Part shown: piece by piece, positions 12,820 through 24,440 of the stretch
Position numbering within the stretch: the first letter of the stretch is position 1
Layout: each line of letters opens with the position of its first letter
Assembly: GCA_022829145.1 (NCBI GenBank)
Contig: CM040743.1
Coordinates: 24,464,646-24,528,645, forward strand
From: Albula goreensis
Taxonomy: Eukaryota > Chordata > Actinopteri > Albuliformes > Albulidae
Direction: 5' to 3'
DNA: 64,000 nucleotides
Made by a program: the position numbers and the translations under genes
Notes under the pieces: generated by a model
Databases searched by the model: none
What the model saw: the letters and a program-made list of their open reading frames with translations, nothing else
Told to the model about the DNA's origin: nothing

Positions 12820-13260
12820 GCGCTGTAGCCGCGGCGCCATTACAAAACGCCCCTCTGCTCATGCTCCAAACCGCTGGCGCTGGAGCTCCTCTCGTGCGAG
12901 GAGGGAATTGGGTGCCTGTGCAAGCGGAGTGCCCGGAGGGGGGAGAGGGGGAAAAAAAAAGGTCTGTAAACAGTGCACGTCTCACCGGGGCCTGATTTCA
13001 GCCTCAGATTCTCATGCAAACTCCTTCCAGACGCCAAGTGGAGAGTGGGAGAGCAGACGAGGGCCAGCTGTGGGCAGAGCCCTGCCTGGCTTTGCCTCGC
13101 CTTGCCGGGCCGGCCCAGTTGGGCTGGGTGGACGGTGGCGGTGACCTCCCCCTGACTCCGGGTGCACGCGTCATCGGGCCGCCACGCGTCCCTGCACACG
13201 ACACAGAGGGCAGGCAGCCCTGCAGATTGAGAGGCGGAAGGCTATTTAACAGCGCCTCTT
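12820..13260. promoter_or_regulatory. grb10: Intragenic CpG-island-like block
   Basis: GC-rich with many CpGs (GCCGCGGCGCCATTAC at 12828, GTGCACGCGTCATCGGGCC near 13160). It contains no recognisable coding exon, although several long frames stay open because the block is GC-rich. A CTATTTAA element at about 13243 is TATA-like on the plus strand. It could be an alternative promoter or enhancer inside grb10 intron 4, or simply a GC-rich island. Confidence 0.4.
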
Positions 13261-13675
13261 CAGTACAAACACATATGCACCCACATAGAGGATCATACAT
13301 ATACAATACATGTACATGCTCACAGATCCACCCTTACACTTCCTGCTGGTACATACACACTCACGCACATACACACGCATGCACCAACACACATTTACAT
13401 TTACATGCATACACCTGTCAGAATTCATGCAAGTGCACATGTATGTATGCACACCCATAGAAGCACACACACAAACAAAAATACACTTAATTGCACAGAG
13501 GCACAACCACAAACACACACATTCACGTACGCACCCACAAATGCACACTTATACATGTTGCAGTGGGTACAATCTGTGTACAAATAGACATTCACCATTA
13601 CATCACTCCATACAACCATAAGCACCAGCCAGAAAGAAAGAAATGTGCACAAACATGTATACCTGTGTTCCACTT

Positions 13676-13750
<75 letters not shown>

Positions 13751-13801
13751 TGCATGCATGCACGCATGAAGGAACACACACACACACACACACACATACA
13801 A

Positions 13802-13832
<31 letters not shown>

Positions 13833-13850
13833 ATCATTCCCACAACTGTA
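13261..13850. repeat. Complex CA/CATG/TACA microsatellite, about 590 bp
   Basis: Diverged CA-rich sequence with ACATGCA variants leads into a perfect (CA)34 at 13679-13746. It continues as GCATGCATGCATGCACGCATG and then further CA runs to about 13832. All His/Thr or Cys/Val frames across it are repeat translations. Confidence 0.95.
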
Positions 13851-15984
13851 CTTCACCTGAAACATGACCACTGGTAGGCATATTTTAGATGTCGTATGGC
13901 AATCACACCATTCCTACAGCTTATCTTTACATCTATACCTCGAGAAAATGTAAACCATTTATTCTACAGCTGCAGAAAATTCCAGCAGAAACACTGCCTT
14001 CTGTTTGACTGATGTGACAAAGAAAATGTAGAGACTGAGAAAAGTTGTACGAGTTTGTCAAATTCTAAAGGAGATAACATAATAACCGATGTAGCAGAGG
14101 TTGAGTCAGTTACATTTCGCATTGCTGTAGGCAATAGGAAATTTCCATACAACGAGAACTTCCTTCTCAGAAGACTCCAGTCTGCTTTAATAAATGATGG
14201 AGCTGCCACCACGGTGAGCACTTTGTTGTGTTAAGACAATGTCATGACAAAATCCACACTCGCGCATAATTCAACATTTTCAAATTTCAAACAAATAAAC
14301 ATGAGCTGTAAAGTATTTGTATGGATCCAGGATGCTACCCCACAAGAGGATTTAAGATACAGAATAGAAATCTAAAAATCCCTGTGTAGCTCCTGCATGT
14401 TGTAGAAGATTGGCAGAATCCTGTACAGTCTACATCAGACTGGTGCCAATGTAAACACGGTGCCATGAAAGGAGCAAGAGATCCATCTTCCCTACTGCTG
14501 TGTGATATATTTCAGCAGCTGCTTTCCCCTTGGAGTCGAGGATGATCTGACATCGACAAAAACAAAAACTCAGGGAAAGTGTTTGGTTGTATTTGTCGTG
14601 TGTGTGTAGCTGAGCCTAAGGTGCTATTGGTTGTGTGGCTGTTATGTCCAGCTAAATATTCTCTGTGGCAAACATTTTTAATACTTTTTCCATTTTATTT
14701 TCTCTTCAATTGTTTAAAACAGCAACCACATGCTGTAAAGATGTTGTGCAATAACTGAAAATACATTGTATCAGCAAGTCATATGGTATAGATCTTCAGT
14801 GATAGCTGCGTGCAATTTAATGATTTCTGAAGAGAATGGCCAAGGCATGCATTACGGTAGTTGAAAGCTTTCTTTGCTTTACTCGTAGATGAAGCATTTC
14901 TCACGTCACTTGCCACGCTAGATAAAAATCAGCCGCTGTGCTACAGACAAGAAGCGATCCAGTCGATGATAACACGCAGCCAGCTCACTGTCATCACAAG
15001 CCATCTGGCGTTGTGAAAAAGCACACATCTTCAGCGTTTACTGTACTTTCGCTTTCAGGGATTTGGCATTCGTCACAGGGAGGGAGAGAGGCAGAGAGAA
15101 ACACGTTTAATACATTAAGAATGTGTAGCTGTGATCCTAAACAAATGGCTGATTTGTTAGTAAACTTTCTGCAGATGTTCAAAATCTAAAAAGAAAGGCA
15201 CAATGCCGTGATCACGGGCCATTCGGCCCTGTAAAACACCTCAGCAGAAATACTGCACGGGGCCACTCTTTCTCGCGTGGGTGGCTGTATCTTTAAAAAA
15301 AAAACAACTTTAGTTCTTCATTTCTGTCCAGTGACCTAGGCTGGAGGGTCACAGAGCGCTATCAGCCTTCATGGAACATTCTGAATATCACACCACTAGC
15401 GGAACAAATCAGTACCGGGCCGGGGGCGGGGCACATGACCGGGCCCTTTAAACCCAATAAAGCTCATGATAACATCGCTTTACAACATACATATACCCGC
15501 AACAGCGGGGCTTACAAGCACACATACTACATTTTTGACACAAGCAGCTGCTGAGTCCATAACATCACCGCTATACAGTTGAGAGAGAAAGAAGAGGATA
15601 TAAGCTGGGCTACTAGAAATAACAACCGTCAACAGTTTACAACAGCTCACACATTGGGCCTTATTCATCAATATTTTCCCTCCACTCTGCAGTCCCTCTC
15701 TAACGTCATTTTACCTTGTATAAAATAACGAGAATGATTGTACTAAGAACTAAGAACCGATATAGTAGCAGGAAGAGTACTAGAAGCAGTCAAAGAACAG
15801 CAGAACTTTCTGTTCAAAACCTGAAATTGTCATTGAAGATCATTATACCTGACCAGCATTGCAGTGTCATTATATCAGGAAAGTTATTTCAAAATGTCAA
15901 GTCCGGTAAGGTAGCTAACCGGCAAGCATGCTGTATTCTATGGATAATTTTTTCAACTACTTTAAAATTGCAGCGGCAGTTATA

Positions 15985-16240
15985 ATTGTTGCTTAGTAAC
16001 GTTAGCAACACTAACACGCTAAACACTCCACCAATGTTAAGTCAATGGAGGCCGTTTTTTAAAGCGTTATAGTTTAAAAATGAATCTATCGCTCAGAAAA
16101 TACAAGCAACCTGACCAGTATATTTACGCCAAGTTCGGTATGTCTACCTTAAAAAACTGTCGGGGGAGATACGTCCAGAAGAACCAGGAATAATAATAAT
16201 ATTAAGAAGAAGAAGTAAAGATTCTATAGAAGAGCAGTAG
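15985..16240. mobile_element. Possible non-autonomous dispersed repeat with AATAAT/AAGAAG tail
   Basis: AGTCAATGGAGGCCGTTTTT and TATAGTTTAAAAATGAATCT, followed by a CCAGAAGAACCAGG(AAT)n(AAG)n end, resemble a repeat class that is very common in fish genomes. I cannot define the termini or the target duplication. Confidence 0.35.
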
Positions 16241-16340
16241 TTTGCGCCTTCGTTTGTTTTAATGTTGAATCCAATAGTGATTTTATATAAGACTTTGAAC
16301 CGTTATAATGTTACGATATTACTGCCAAATAATTTGCTAC

Positions 16341-16376
16341 TCATTTTTAATCAAATAATCATTTTTAATCAAATAA
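16341..16376 (+). repeat. Perfect 18-bp tandem duplication
   Basis: TCATTTTTAATCAAATAA occurs twice head to tail without a difference, so the duplication is recent. Confidence 0.95.
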
Positions 16377-16720
16377 AAAATGAGTGAATGGAAAAATAAA
16401 AGCAACAACACGAAAAACAAGCTTTACAGCCGTGTTTTTCCATTTACGCACGCAATACGAACATATTAGAGCACTCGTTGAAATTCCTTCGGATCCTACA
16501 AACTGATATACGAAAACTTTGATAAATCCCACATTTTTTGCGTAAATACACTTGGAGAAAATATCGGCGATCCACTTGTAAATTTGCACGTAATGAAGTT
16601 AAATTTGAGCACGTCATTTTATTCATATTTTACACCTAACTATATCACTGAAGTCAGTCTTGTAAAGTTTTTACCAACCATGACTCATCCTGCCTGGGGT
16701 AACATATATAAGCACACATA

Positions 16721-16858
16721 TATCGCACATTGAGCGGTGTCGTCGGGAGGGGGCCCGGTCCCCCCAGCCTGGAACGGAAGCTACGGGCCCCCCTGGGCCC
16801 CGGGCCGAGGGCGCGCCGCCCTCCCAGCCCCCCCGGAAACTCCGCCCCTGTATCACAC
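16721..16858. mobile_element. Tiny GC-rich hAT-like non-autonomous insertion with 8-bp duplications
   Basis: A 122-bp segment (16729-16850) of very high GC content sits in AT-rich DNA. Its right end, read inward, is CAGGGGCGGAG, which fits the CAGGGGYGG termini of hAT transposons. The left end, read inward, agrees at 13 of the first 22 bases. It is flanked by TATCGCAC (16721-16728) and TATCACAC (16851-16858), an 8-bp direct repeat with one mismatch, the length hAT elements make. The interior is full of GGGCCC-type palindromes. The left terminus is less certain than the right. Confidence 0.45.
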
Positions 16859-18179
16859 AATAATAGTGTAATGAGATTTCCTGCTGCACCACGGTCTAGT
16901 TACAGACAGTGACTTACTATAATGACTTTGAGGACTTTCAGAAATAACACTTTTTAATGAGGGGTTGGTTGCCAGTGTTAGTTGGGCATCCAGATAACCA
17001 ATAACGAGCCTGTCACCAGCCAGTGCCAGGGCATTGCGTCTGCGACTGAGATGGTGCCTACTAGAAGATCATGTAGCCTATTAGCGGTCAATCCAGATCA
17101 GTGCTTGGTGAAATAATAAACATACCCCCCAAAAACTGACTGCCCTATGGCTGTGATGATGCCCTTTGTTTTGCTTCCCAAAACTAGGTATGAGATGAGA
17201 TATAACCACATGTAAATCCACCATAGCCTGTATATAGCCTGGACATCATGACCCTTTTGAACTGTCACACAAGAGTTTCAGTGACATGTACTTCACTAAT
17301 AAATGTATGGCACCACTAGGCTAATATTCTGAAAGGGAGATTCTGATCAATGTGCTAACAGACCTGCACTCCCAAATACAATTACTTATTGCCTAATAAG
17401 TCTAAGCCTAATGTGTGCAAATGAAGAAGTCTCTAAACTTCTGTTGTGGCAAATGCAATCCAGGTCTTTCAAAGCATCTCAATAAACGTCAGAGCAGGTT
17501 TCACGCAAGATTATTTATTAAGGCCTCAGTCCCATTTTACAGTAATCAACAGGCCGTTACAGTAAGGGGTGAGACAGCTCCATGTGGACTCGATTAAGAA
17601 AATATATGTTTTCCCAGAATATCTACCACAGTGTCACCACATGTCTTTGCAACCCAAGAGACTGATTACACAGTTCTGCTTCGACCTTGGGTGACCCTGT
17701 GTCAATTTCCAGTTAGGCTAACTATAGCATGCTCAAAAAATAATCTGCTGATAGGCCGCAGGTTATAAGGCAGTGAGTCACCAGTTAAATTAGACACTTA
17801 TGATGGTGCGTTAGTGTACAGCATCGCAGTGCTTTCAAGACAAAGCACCACAGGTTTTGGTACTGCCATTGAGTGAGTCATAAGGTACCAATTCAAATGT
17901 GGTCACAGAGAATAAGCCACATCAAAGTTTCAAATTTTAAATGCTTTCAGGTGACTGAAACCACAATGTGACCATGCCACCTGCCACAAGATGTCTTTCG
18001 TCACTATAATAGAGGAGTGTCCTGACAAACAAAAAACCCCGAAGAAATTCACCACTAAAAGCTTCAGGCTTGGATGTGTGTATGGAAGATTAGACGTGTA
18101 GAAAACAGGAGGCATTTAAGGACAGAGGCACCTAACCTTGGACTGAAAAAAAGGTTTTTGTTTGAAGGACAGCCGTATC

Positions 18180-18480
18180 ACATGGAAACGACTCCGTGAC
18201 GTTCGGGCGAGACTTCTCTGGGATGGGAACGGCAGAGATAGGATCTTCCGTAGGAAGGAAGGGCAGGGTTTTTGTGCCGTATGACTGCCGCCGGGCTCGT
18301 GTGAAAGGGAAGTGCTTGTCTCTTTTTCGGGTGGTGTTGGAAGGAAAGCGGGGGGCCCGGGGAGACAGCAGGGGGACGCTGGGGGCCCCCGAGGACACGC
18401 TGGCCAACGTGAGAGCGGCAGGGCTGACGGAAACAAAAACGGAGATGGAGGTGGGAGGGAAGTAGGTAGGGAGGGTACAT
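18180..18480. other. GC- and CpG-rich intronic segment with a CTCF-like core
   Basis: CpG-rich sequence with ACAGCAGGGGGACGCTG at about 18365, one inserted base away from a CTCF core. A 176-codon minus-strand frame (18132-18662) spans it but has Ser/Pro/Arg-rich content and no known domain, so I do not call a gene. Confidence 0.3.
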
Positions 18481-19713
18481 TTCCACTCCAGATCTTTTCT
18501 CAGGGAAACTGCTATCTTGAAGGAAAGGACATGTCTTGATCTACAAAGGCTTTGGGCATGATTTTGACTGGCATCCTGTCTGCCTTCTCTTTCTCGTTTC
18601 TCATATGTCTGCCTATGCTTGGGATATTTTTTATGCTGCATCCAACTTAATAAAGGCATCAACTAAACCTCCTTTGGGACCCAAGCACCGTATCCCAGCA
18701 TGACAATAGCAATGATATAAAATGCATGCATAGCGACAGGGCCTTAGAGAACGTCAGCTGTGTACTGCAGCAATTGAGTAAACACTTGAGTCAAACTCGG
18801 CCTGTACACCACAGATAATGAGTGCTCTTCCCGTAAGGATGACACTGCGAAAGCAATTGGCTGACATACAGCTTAAATGGGCTATGTGCTGTTTTTGTTT
18901 CAGTGAAGATACAGTAGATTTCTGGTCAAGCTGGCTAAGATAAGGTGGCCACAGTAACCACACACTGTTTTTTTCCACAGAAGTTTTTTTTAACCTTTCT
19001 TTCATGACTCACTTCTCAGGGCTTGGGAGGCCAACAAATTCTGCTCTGTTTTCGTTTACAATTACAGAATGAATGGCTTTATCCATTTCCTGTTATGTAC
19101 CAAATGCATATTCTCGTCAACACATTGTTTCAGATTTGGCTGACTTGATTTCCTCATTGATGATTAATGTCCAAAATTCCCTTCTCTTACTTCTAAAAAA
19201 AGAAATGATGAACAAACAGAATGCCATGTCAGACCACGGAACATAAAGCCCATTGTGTTTCCACAAAAAAAACTGAAACAGTCTTTACATTTTACCTCAA
19301 GCTCACTAATTAACAAACATGGAATAAGGCCTTTTCTATGTATCCCGATCGTACATGACGCATGTCCACGATGAAACCAAAACTTTCTGTGAAAGCGTCT
19401 GGTTCGCTTTCAGCTGACGCCGCTATATGTCGCCACTGGAGCGGATCAACTCGCAGCCACCCATCATGGGAAGCAGGGGGAAAAAAAAGCGCAAATAATT
19501 TGGATCTCTGAAAAAGCAGTTACGCAAACGTACGAATGACAAAGGCTCGTCCTGGCCCTTCCAACTGGTTGCGAGCTGCTGCGGATGACCCCTCCGCGGT
19601 GTCTACAGGATTACCTCACGCTAATCGCACTCATTATGTCAGCCTTCTAAACACAAGGAGAGGCTGATCCATAAAGCTTCTAATTATGCAGTGATTTCGC
19701 CACGATACCACCC

Positions 19714-19776
19714 AGGGAGAGGGAGAGAGCGAGAGGGGGAGAGAGAAAGAGAGAGAGAAACAGATAGAGAGAGAGT
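19714..19776 (+). repeat. (GA)n-rich low-complexity tract
   Basis: Purine-only GAGA repeats with AAA and CAGATA interruptions. Confidence 0.85.
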
Positions 19777-20532
19777 GACAGCGCGGAGCGCTGGTCATGG
19801 CGGAGAGGACCGGCGCTACAGACTGGTGCTACATTTGTACAGGTGGAGCTACCATTGCCCACCTTGCGAATGCGAATAGCGCACCAGCCCAAAGCCCCCT
19901 TCCGGCAAACTCTTCTCCTTCTCGGTTTCAATTGAAATGAATCATTGCAGGGAAAATTCCCTCCAGCTCCAACGAGATGAAAAAGTGCTGACACACTGCC
20001 TTGTTCCTTCGGCTACATGTACAAGTGTCAAGCAGTCGCACCTCACTAATCTGTGCCGAAATTATGGAAAAATCGTGGAAAGCCTTCAAAGGGCACTCTA
20101 ATTAGATAAGAGTGCTTACATCAAGCTTATGTGTGAAATTACAATGGTACAAGGCCACAGTGATGCAGTGCAATTGAAGAATGGAAGAAATACTGGAGTC
20201 CACATGGCAGATAACGTAAAGGTGACCTGGGAGTTCTGAGCTCTGTTGAGATCAACAACTTTGTACTGTCCCGCCCCATGCACCAGAAAGAGACGTAAAG
20301 ATGAGCTTTTTCAAAAAAGAAGTATAACCGTTTGTTTAACCACAAGTCTTGTAACCTTTGTGCGCACGTCTTCTGGGCGTGAGTTAAACATCATAGGGTT
20401 AAATTAGCCCTGACGTACTTGCCAAAGGCCCTGATGCTGAGGTCACGGAACATGTGGTTAAACAGACGCGTGTTCGGTAACCACGGTATTCGTGTTTTCC
20501 GGACTTGAGGAAGGGTTGAGGCCCGTTCTTAC

Positions 20533-20668
20533 GTATGTGCCGGAGGGCTGACACTGAGGTAAGGACCCAGGGCTGAGGATGGGCGAGCCGGCTGGACTGC
20601 AGAGCTCTGGGAACGGGTTGGGGATCGCAGGAAGCGAAGATGTCCGAAGCTCCTCTTCCTGTAGTCTC
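20533..20668 (-). CDS. grb10: grb10 coding exon 4 (end of codon 123 to residue 168)
   Basis: After the acceptor CCCCCCCCACAG the minus strand reads [20 protein letters not shown], then [20 protein letters not shown] and PSGTY. It closes with an in-phase donor (TAC|GTAAG). Its 136 bp are one base completing Arg123 plus 45 codons. [10 protein letters not shown] is the signature P(S/A)IPNPFPEL motif of the GRB7/10/14 family, a proline-rich SH3-type ligand. [21 protein letters not shown] is specific to GRB10 as I know it. The next expected exon, starting the RA domain (VKVFSEDGTS), was searched for on the minus strand of 1-20532 and not found. Confidence 0.97.
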
Positions 20669-22285
20669 CTGTGGGGGGGGCAGACACAGGGAGATTACTC
20701 TTAGTTCTATAGGAGAGTAAAAAAAAATACATGCACTTCATATACGCACAAAACAGAGAATGAAACCACAGCACATACATGATATAACCTTTGCGGATAA
20801 AAAAAACAGAGGTCAAGTAATTTATTTTGTGTGGTCATCATGCAAAACAATCACTGGATAATGCGATACAATCATACACATAATTTAAAAAGCTAATACA
20901 TGGACATTGTCATATATGTCATTGTCAAACAAGATTATCCATTAACCATAATCTAATCACAAGTTTTGAGGTTTCGGACTCAAAGTTTTTAAATGGGATA
21001 GGAGGCTCTTCCAGGTAATTCCATTCATGGCCCCTAAAAGACGAAGGCTCAGATGCAATGAGATGCACTTCATCTCTTTAAGGCAGGTGGGATTCCAAAA
21101 AAAAGACATTATACATTTCTTTGAGTATATACTATTTAATTGGAGACGAGCAAACATGACCTTTGGAACACGGTCTTCTAATAGGGATTAGCATGTGCAA
21201 TTTAAGATTGTCTGCTAGCGACTGGGCCTGAAAATTCAAGGCAAGAGTTAAAAACACATTTTATGGCTAAATGAGTGAAATTTACCTGCGTTTACACTGA
21301 GATGGAGGTACGTTGACTATGACTACAATTCAATCAATACACATCCATTGGCTGATATTGACTCAAAGTAATTTCTTTATACATATTACAATTCACCGAT
21401 GTATTTGTAAAACAAAGGATAAATGTTTGTTGGATACAGGCAAAAGTTAAGGAGAAATGTTGAATCCAGGTCTATACTCCAGCAGGACCAGAGGGTTTGT
21501 TTCCAAATACAAACTAAATTTTTTCCCCTGAAGAACTTTTACACTGATTTCAACTTCTGTTTAGAAGTGCAGCAGCTAAAAAGTATTATTTTTCTGTTTA
21601 AATGATGAAAGAAACTGATAAAACATTTTTTTTTGTCTTGAACACAGCGTGCAGTGAGGTGGAAAAGGCACCAACCCAAAACTGACTGTGCGGCGACGAT
21701 TCCGAAAAGTTACAACTGAAAAAGAATAGCACAAAAACAGAAATGTTTAAAAGCATCCGCACTGTCTGGTTCATGGGCACTTCTTGAACGGATGACATCA
21801 CTGAGCCTCTGTTAAAAATGCATACCCCCTCGTTAGAATACCTTCAGCTCCGCAGCTGCACTCCACGCAGGGGAGGGTCTTTTGATTACCAGCAATATCC
21901 ATCAAAGTGGTGTGAAGCACAGAAATGTATAAGGAGAGCACTTAAAATCCCGGAGTGTTTTATAATGACTTGTACGATCAAAAAAAAAGAGAGAGAAAAA
22001 GTTTTCTGTCCGTCATAATCCAACACTCGCCCGTAGACCGCTGTCAACTCCGTGGAGACGCTCGGCTTTCTCCCTAACCCTGAAAGTTTAATAAGACGCT
22101 TTTTGAAGGAGCTGCATCTGAGTGTTAGCTCGGGTGTTATCGGAGGGTCGGAGCTGAATAATAACCTCAGTGTGAACCCAAAAAACGAAGCAAAAAAAAA
22201 AGACTGCGCTGAACGTAACACCCAGACTCACAACATGCCTCATTATCCCGAGGTGATCTGTAGATGCAGCAGAAAGCTTGTTGGG

Positions 22286-22490
22286 GTTATTAGTTCAGTC
22301 AGGCTGCTCTACTGACAGAGAGCAGGTATCGGGGGTTTAATCAATGCCTGCCAGGCTGTTAGTTCACATCCAGGCTGTGCCTCTGACAGGCAGCCACTAC
22401 TCAGGATTTCATCAAAGCCTGTCAGGTTATTAGTTCGAATCCAGAGGATGCCACTGACAGACAGCGGGCGCTGATGTTTTAATGAACAGG
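22286..22490 (+). repeat. Three-unit tandem repeat (about 64-71 bp) with tRNA B-box-like cores
   Basis: Units start at about 22286, 22355 and 22426 with GTTATTAGTTC, GCTGTTAGTTC and GTTATTAGTTC. Each then has a (T/A)CTGACAG(A/G) segment and a TTTAATCAATGCCTG-type end. The third unit carries TAGTTCGAATCC, close to the tRNA B box GGTTCGAATCC, suggesting the unit derives from a tRNA-like SINE piece. The units are diverged, so the array is old. Confidence 0.75.
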
Positions 22491-22775
22491 TTTTGGAGTT
22501 CTACTACAGAGCAGTACGCAGGAGCGGAAGTGTTTCTCTTATGCTTTTTTATGTGACTGCCTCACTTTGAATTTCACGCCGTGCGCATCGCATGAAATGC
22601 ATGAACCAAAGGAGCCATAGAGGTTCAATCCACCACAGGGGAGCAGGTTATCTTGCGGCCAGGTGGGGAGGGATTACCTGAGGGTTTGAGGGTTCGGTGG
22701 GGGGTGGAACAGAGGTGGGGGAACAGAGAAAAAACATGGGAGGCGAGATGCTGAAGTGAAGTAAGGAGTAACATG

Positions 22776-22799
22776 CAAAGTTTGGAAATCCAAACTTTG
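22776..22799. repeat. 24-bp palindrome, 11-bp perfect arms
   Basis: CAAAGTTTGGA, AA and TCCAAACTTTG form a perfect inverted repeat with a 2-nt centre, about 180 bp into intron 3 from exon 3. Confidence 0.95.
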
Positions 22800-22978
22800 A
22801 TGAACACCAATTTCTGTATGATCAGGGCTGTGATGCTTTGGTTGACATTTCCCTTAAGTAGTAACAATCAATAACATTATTATTAACAAGCAATAAATGA
22901 TTGAGTGACATGTACAACACCAGTACGTAGTCAGTGCCAGTGGTCAGTGGGTGGGGTCGTAGTGGGTGGGGCCTGTAC

Positions 22979-23201
22979 CTGACAGCAAGGATGTGCATTG
23001 GTTGGGAGCGTCGGACCTTCTGTTTGGGGGATGTGGGTGGCGGCTGGGCGGGGCCTGGGCGATGGGTGTGGGCGTGGCCACGGTGCAGCTGTCCATTCTG
23101 GAGCAGAGGGGCAGAGTCGGCTGGCACGCCGCATGTGGAGTACAGGCTCTCTAAGGAGGAGTTCATGTCGTTCACTAGGGCCTCGAGGTCCACGTCGTCC
23201 T
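22979..23201 (-). CDS. grb10: grb10 coding exon 3 (residues 49-122 plus two bases of codon 123)
   Basis: The minus strand reads [20 protein letters not shown] followed by [18 protein letters not shown]. It continues with a His/Pro-rich stretch ([17 protein letters not shown]) and ends [12 protein letters not shown]. Mammalian GRB10 has [27 protein letters not shown] and RSQPVHILAVR at these places, a near-identical frame. The acceptor is CTCACCTCATAG and the donor is CAG|GTACAG. The exon is 223 bp, with two bases completing Glu49, 73 codons and two bases of Arg123, so it joins both neighbours without a frame break. The acidic helix-like block (residues 49-70) and the proline-rich block belong to the N-terminal region, which in mammals binds SH3 and GYF partners (GIGYF1/2). 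The internal Met at MNSSLESLY matches the start of shorter mammalian isoforms. Confidence 0.97.
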
Positions 23202-24189
23202 CTATGAGGTGAGAGCAACCAGCAGTAAATATCAACAAGGCAAGACACTTTCAGTCTGGTCATCTTACACTCTCTCCAGCAACCATGCTGGAGCATGGCC
23301 ATACCAAATCCATTCTGCAATGCCACATCAGCACTGAAGAAGAGTATTCTCTCTGCGTATTTCACTGCACTTTGAAGTCTATGAGAACTGTTTGATTTAA
23401 CAACCCATATGTACCCATACCCATGGCCTTATAAGATCATAATACAATACAATACATAAAGAGAAAATTGCTGTTAAGCTCATTCTACACAACTCTGCAC
23501 AATGATGTATAGTAATCTGAATATATTTGCAGAAAGCTACAACATGTTTATGTAATAATAAATACAAATGCTTTCTAAGGGACTGGAATATTGCAATTAT
23601 TTTCTTGTGTTCCAATACAAAAGAAGAATGTAAAAATAGCAATCCATGCAATTAGCAAGTAGTCCTTTGGCTCTATAACAATGGTACAAAGAAGCCCTGA
23701 TGTTTCCACATAGAGAGGTCGTAAATACATAATCAACTTGCATCTGATTTACAGACTGAGACAATTACTCAGTAAAAATGCATGTTTAAGCGTGTGTTTA
23801 GGCATGTTTTAAAATATGCTCTGCTTATTTACTTCCCATAAAAAAATGGTTAAATATAGCACAAACAAAGAGCCCATAAAATGAAATACGTATTCCTCTG
23901 TTATTAAAGTCATGAATCCTGCCTGTGTGCTGTGGTGGAGAGAGGGCTCTTATCATGAGGCTCCTGTTTGACTGGAGGCAGTGAAACGCAATGCTCCCGC
24001 TGGGAGAGACCGCAAGCACAGGGCAGGACCACTATATCACTGTACACCCAGAGCATGCTGGGAAAGCAGAGCTAGCACCTCCATATCTTAAACAGGCTCA
24101 CCCTGTAACATTCTGTGTAAAGACTGGGTATACTCACAAACACATACAAAGACAGGCATGCACACCCACGGACACGCAGATACACACAG

Positions 24190-24191
<2 letters not shown>

Positions 24192-24283
<92 letters not shown>

Positions 24284-24440
24284 AGGCACATAGACACACA
24301 CAAACACATAAACAAACAGGCACACAAACACATCTTCACACATAGGCGCACACACACACACACACACTCACACAGGTAGGCACATAGACACTCAAACACC
24401 TACACACATGGACATGCACACACCCACATGCACCCAAACG
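24192..24440. repeat. Long CA microsatellite with CA-rich flank
   Basis: An uninterrupted AC run of 89 bp at 24192-24280 is followed by imperfect CA-rich sequence. ACAGGTAGGCACATAGACAC occurs twice, at 24279 and 24373, showing a duplication within the flank. Confidence 0.95.

Larger units (their letters stand above)
1..20532 (-). other. grb10: grb10 intron 4, partial (>20.5 kb)
   Basis: This begins at the GTAAG donor after exon 4 and runs off the window. No RA-domain exon was seen. It holds CpG-rich and homeodomain-motif-rich blocks, CA/GT arrays, a short hAT-like insertion and SINE debris, listed separately. Between those I see only unremarkable AT-rich intronic sequence with chance frames, for example at 5300-8500, 10800-12200 and 13870-15400. 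Confidence 0.85.
20669..22978 (-). other. grb10: grb10 intron 3 (2,310 bp)
   Basis: Bounded by GTACAG at the donor and CCCCCCCCACAG at the acceptor. Besides the tandem repeat and palindrome listed separately, it shows AT-rich sequence without recognisable elements. Confidence 0.93.

Noticed and set aside
13425-13871. Cys/Val-rich and His/Thr-rich frames over 100 codons
   Set aside because: Direct translations of CA/TG microsatellites; same for those at 24072-24399, 47445-47906 and 49128-49455.
18132-18662. 176-codon minus-strand open frame
   Set aside because: Longest non-repeat frame with 4663-5169, but composition is Ser/Pro/Arg-rich from GC-rich DNA, no domain or splice logic fits, and overlapping frames are open too.
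1-20532. Search for the RA-domain exon of grb10
   Set aside because: No minus-strand match to VKVFSEDGTS, DMTARDLCQLLVYKSHC or SWTLVEHHP was seen, so the exon is taken to lie outside the window.
22426-22460. Possible tRNA gene from TAGTTCGAATCC
   Set aside because: Only a B-box-like core; no acceptor stem or A box at the right distance, and it belongs to a tandem repeat.
24049-24070. GCATGCTGGGAA as part of a ZNF143/Staf promoter motif
   Set aside because: Only half of the motif is present and there is no CpG island or transcription start context.
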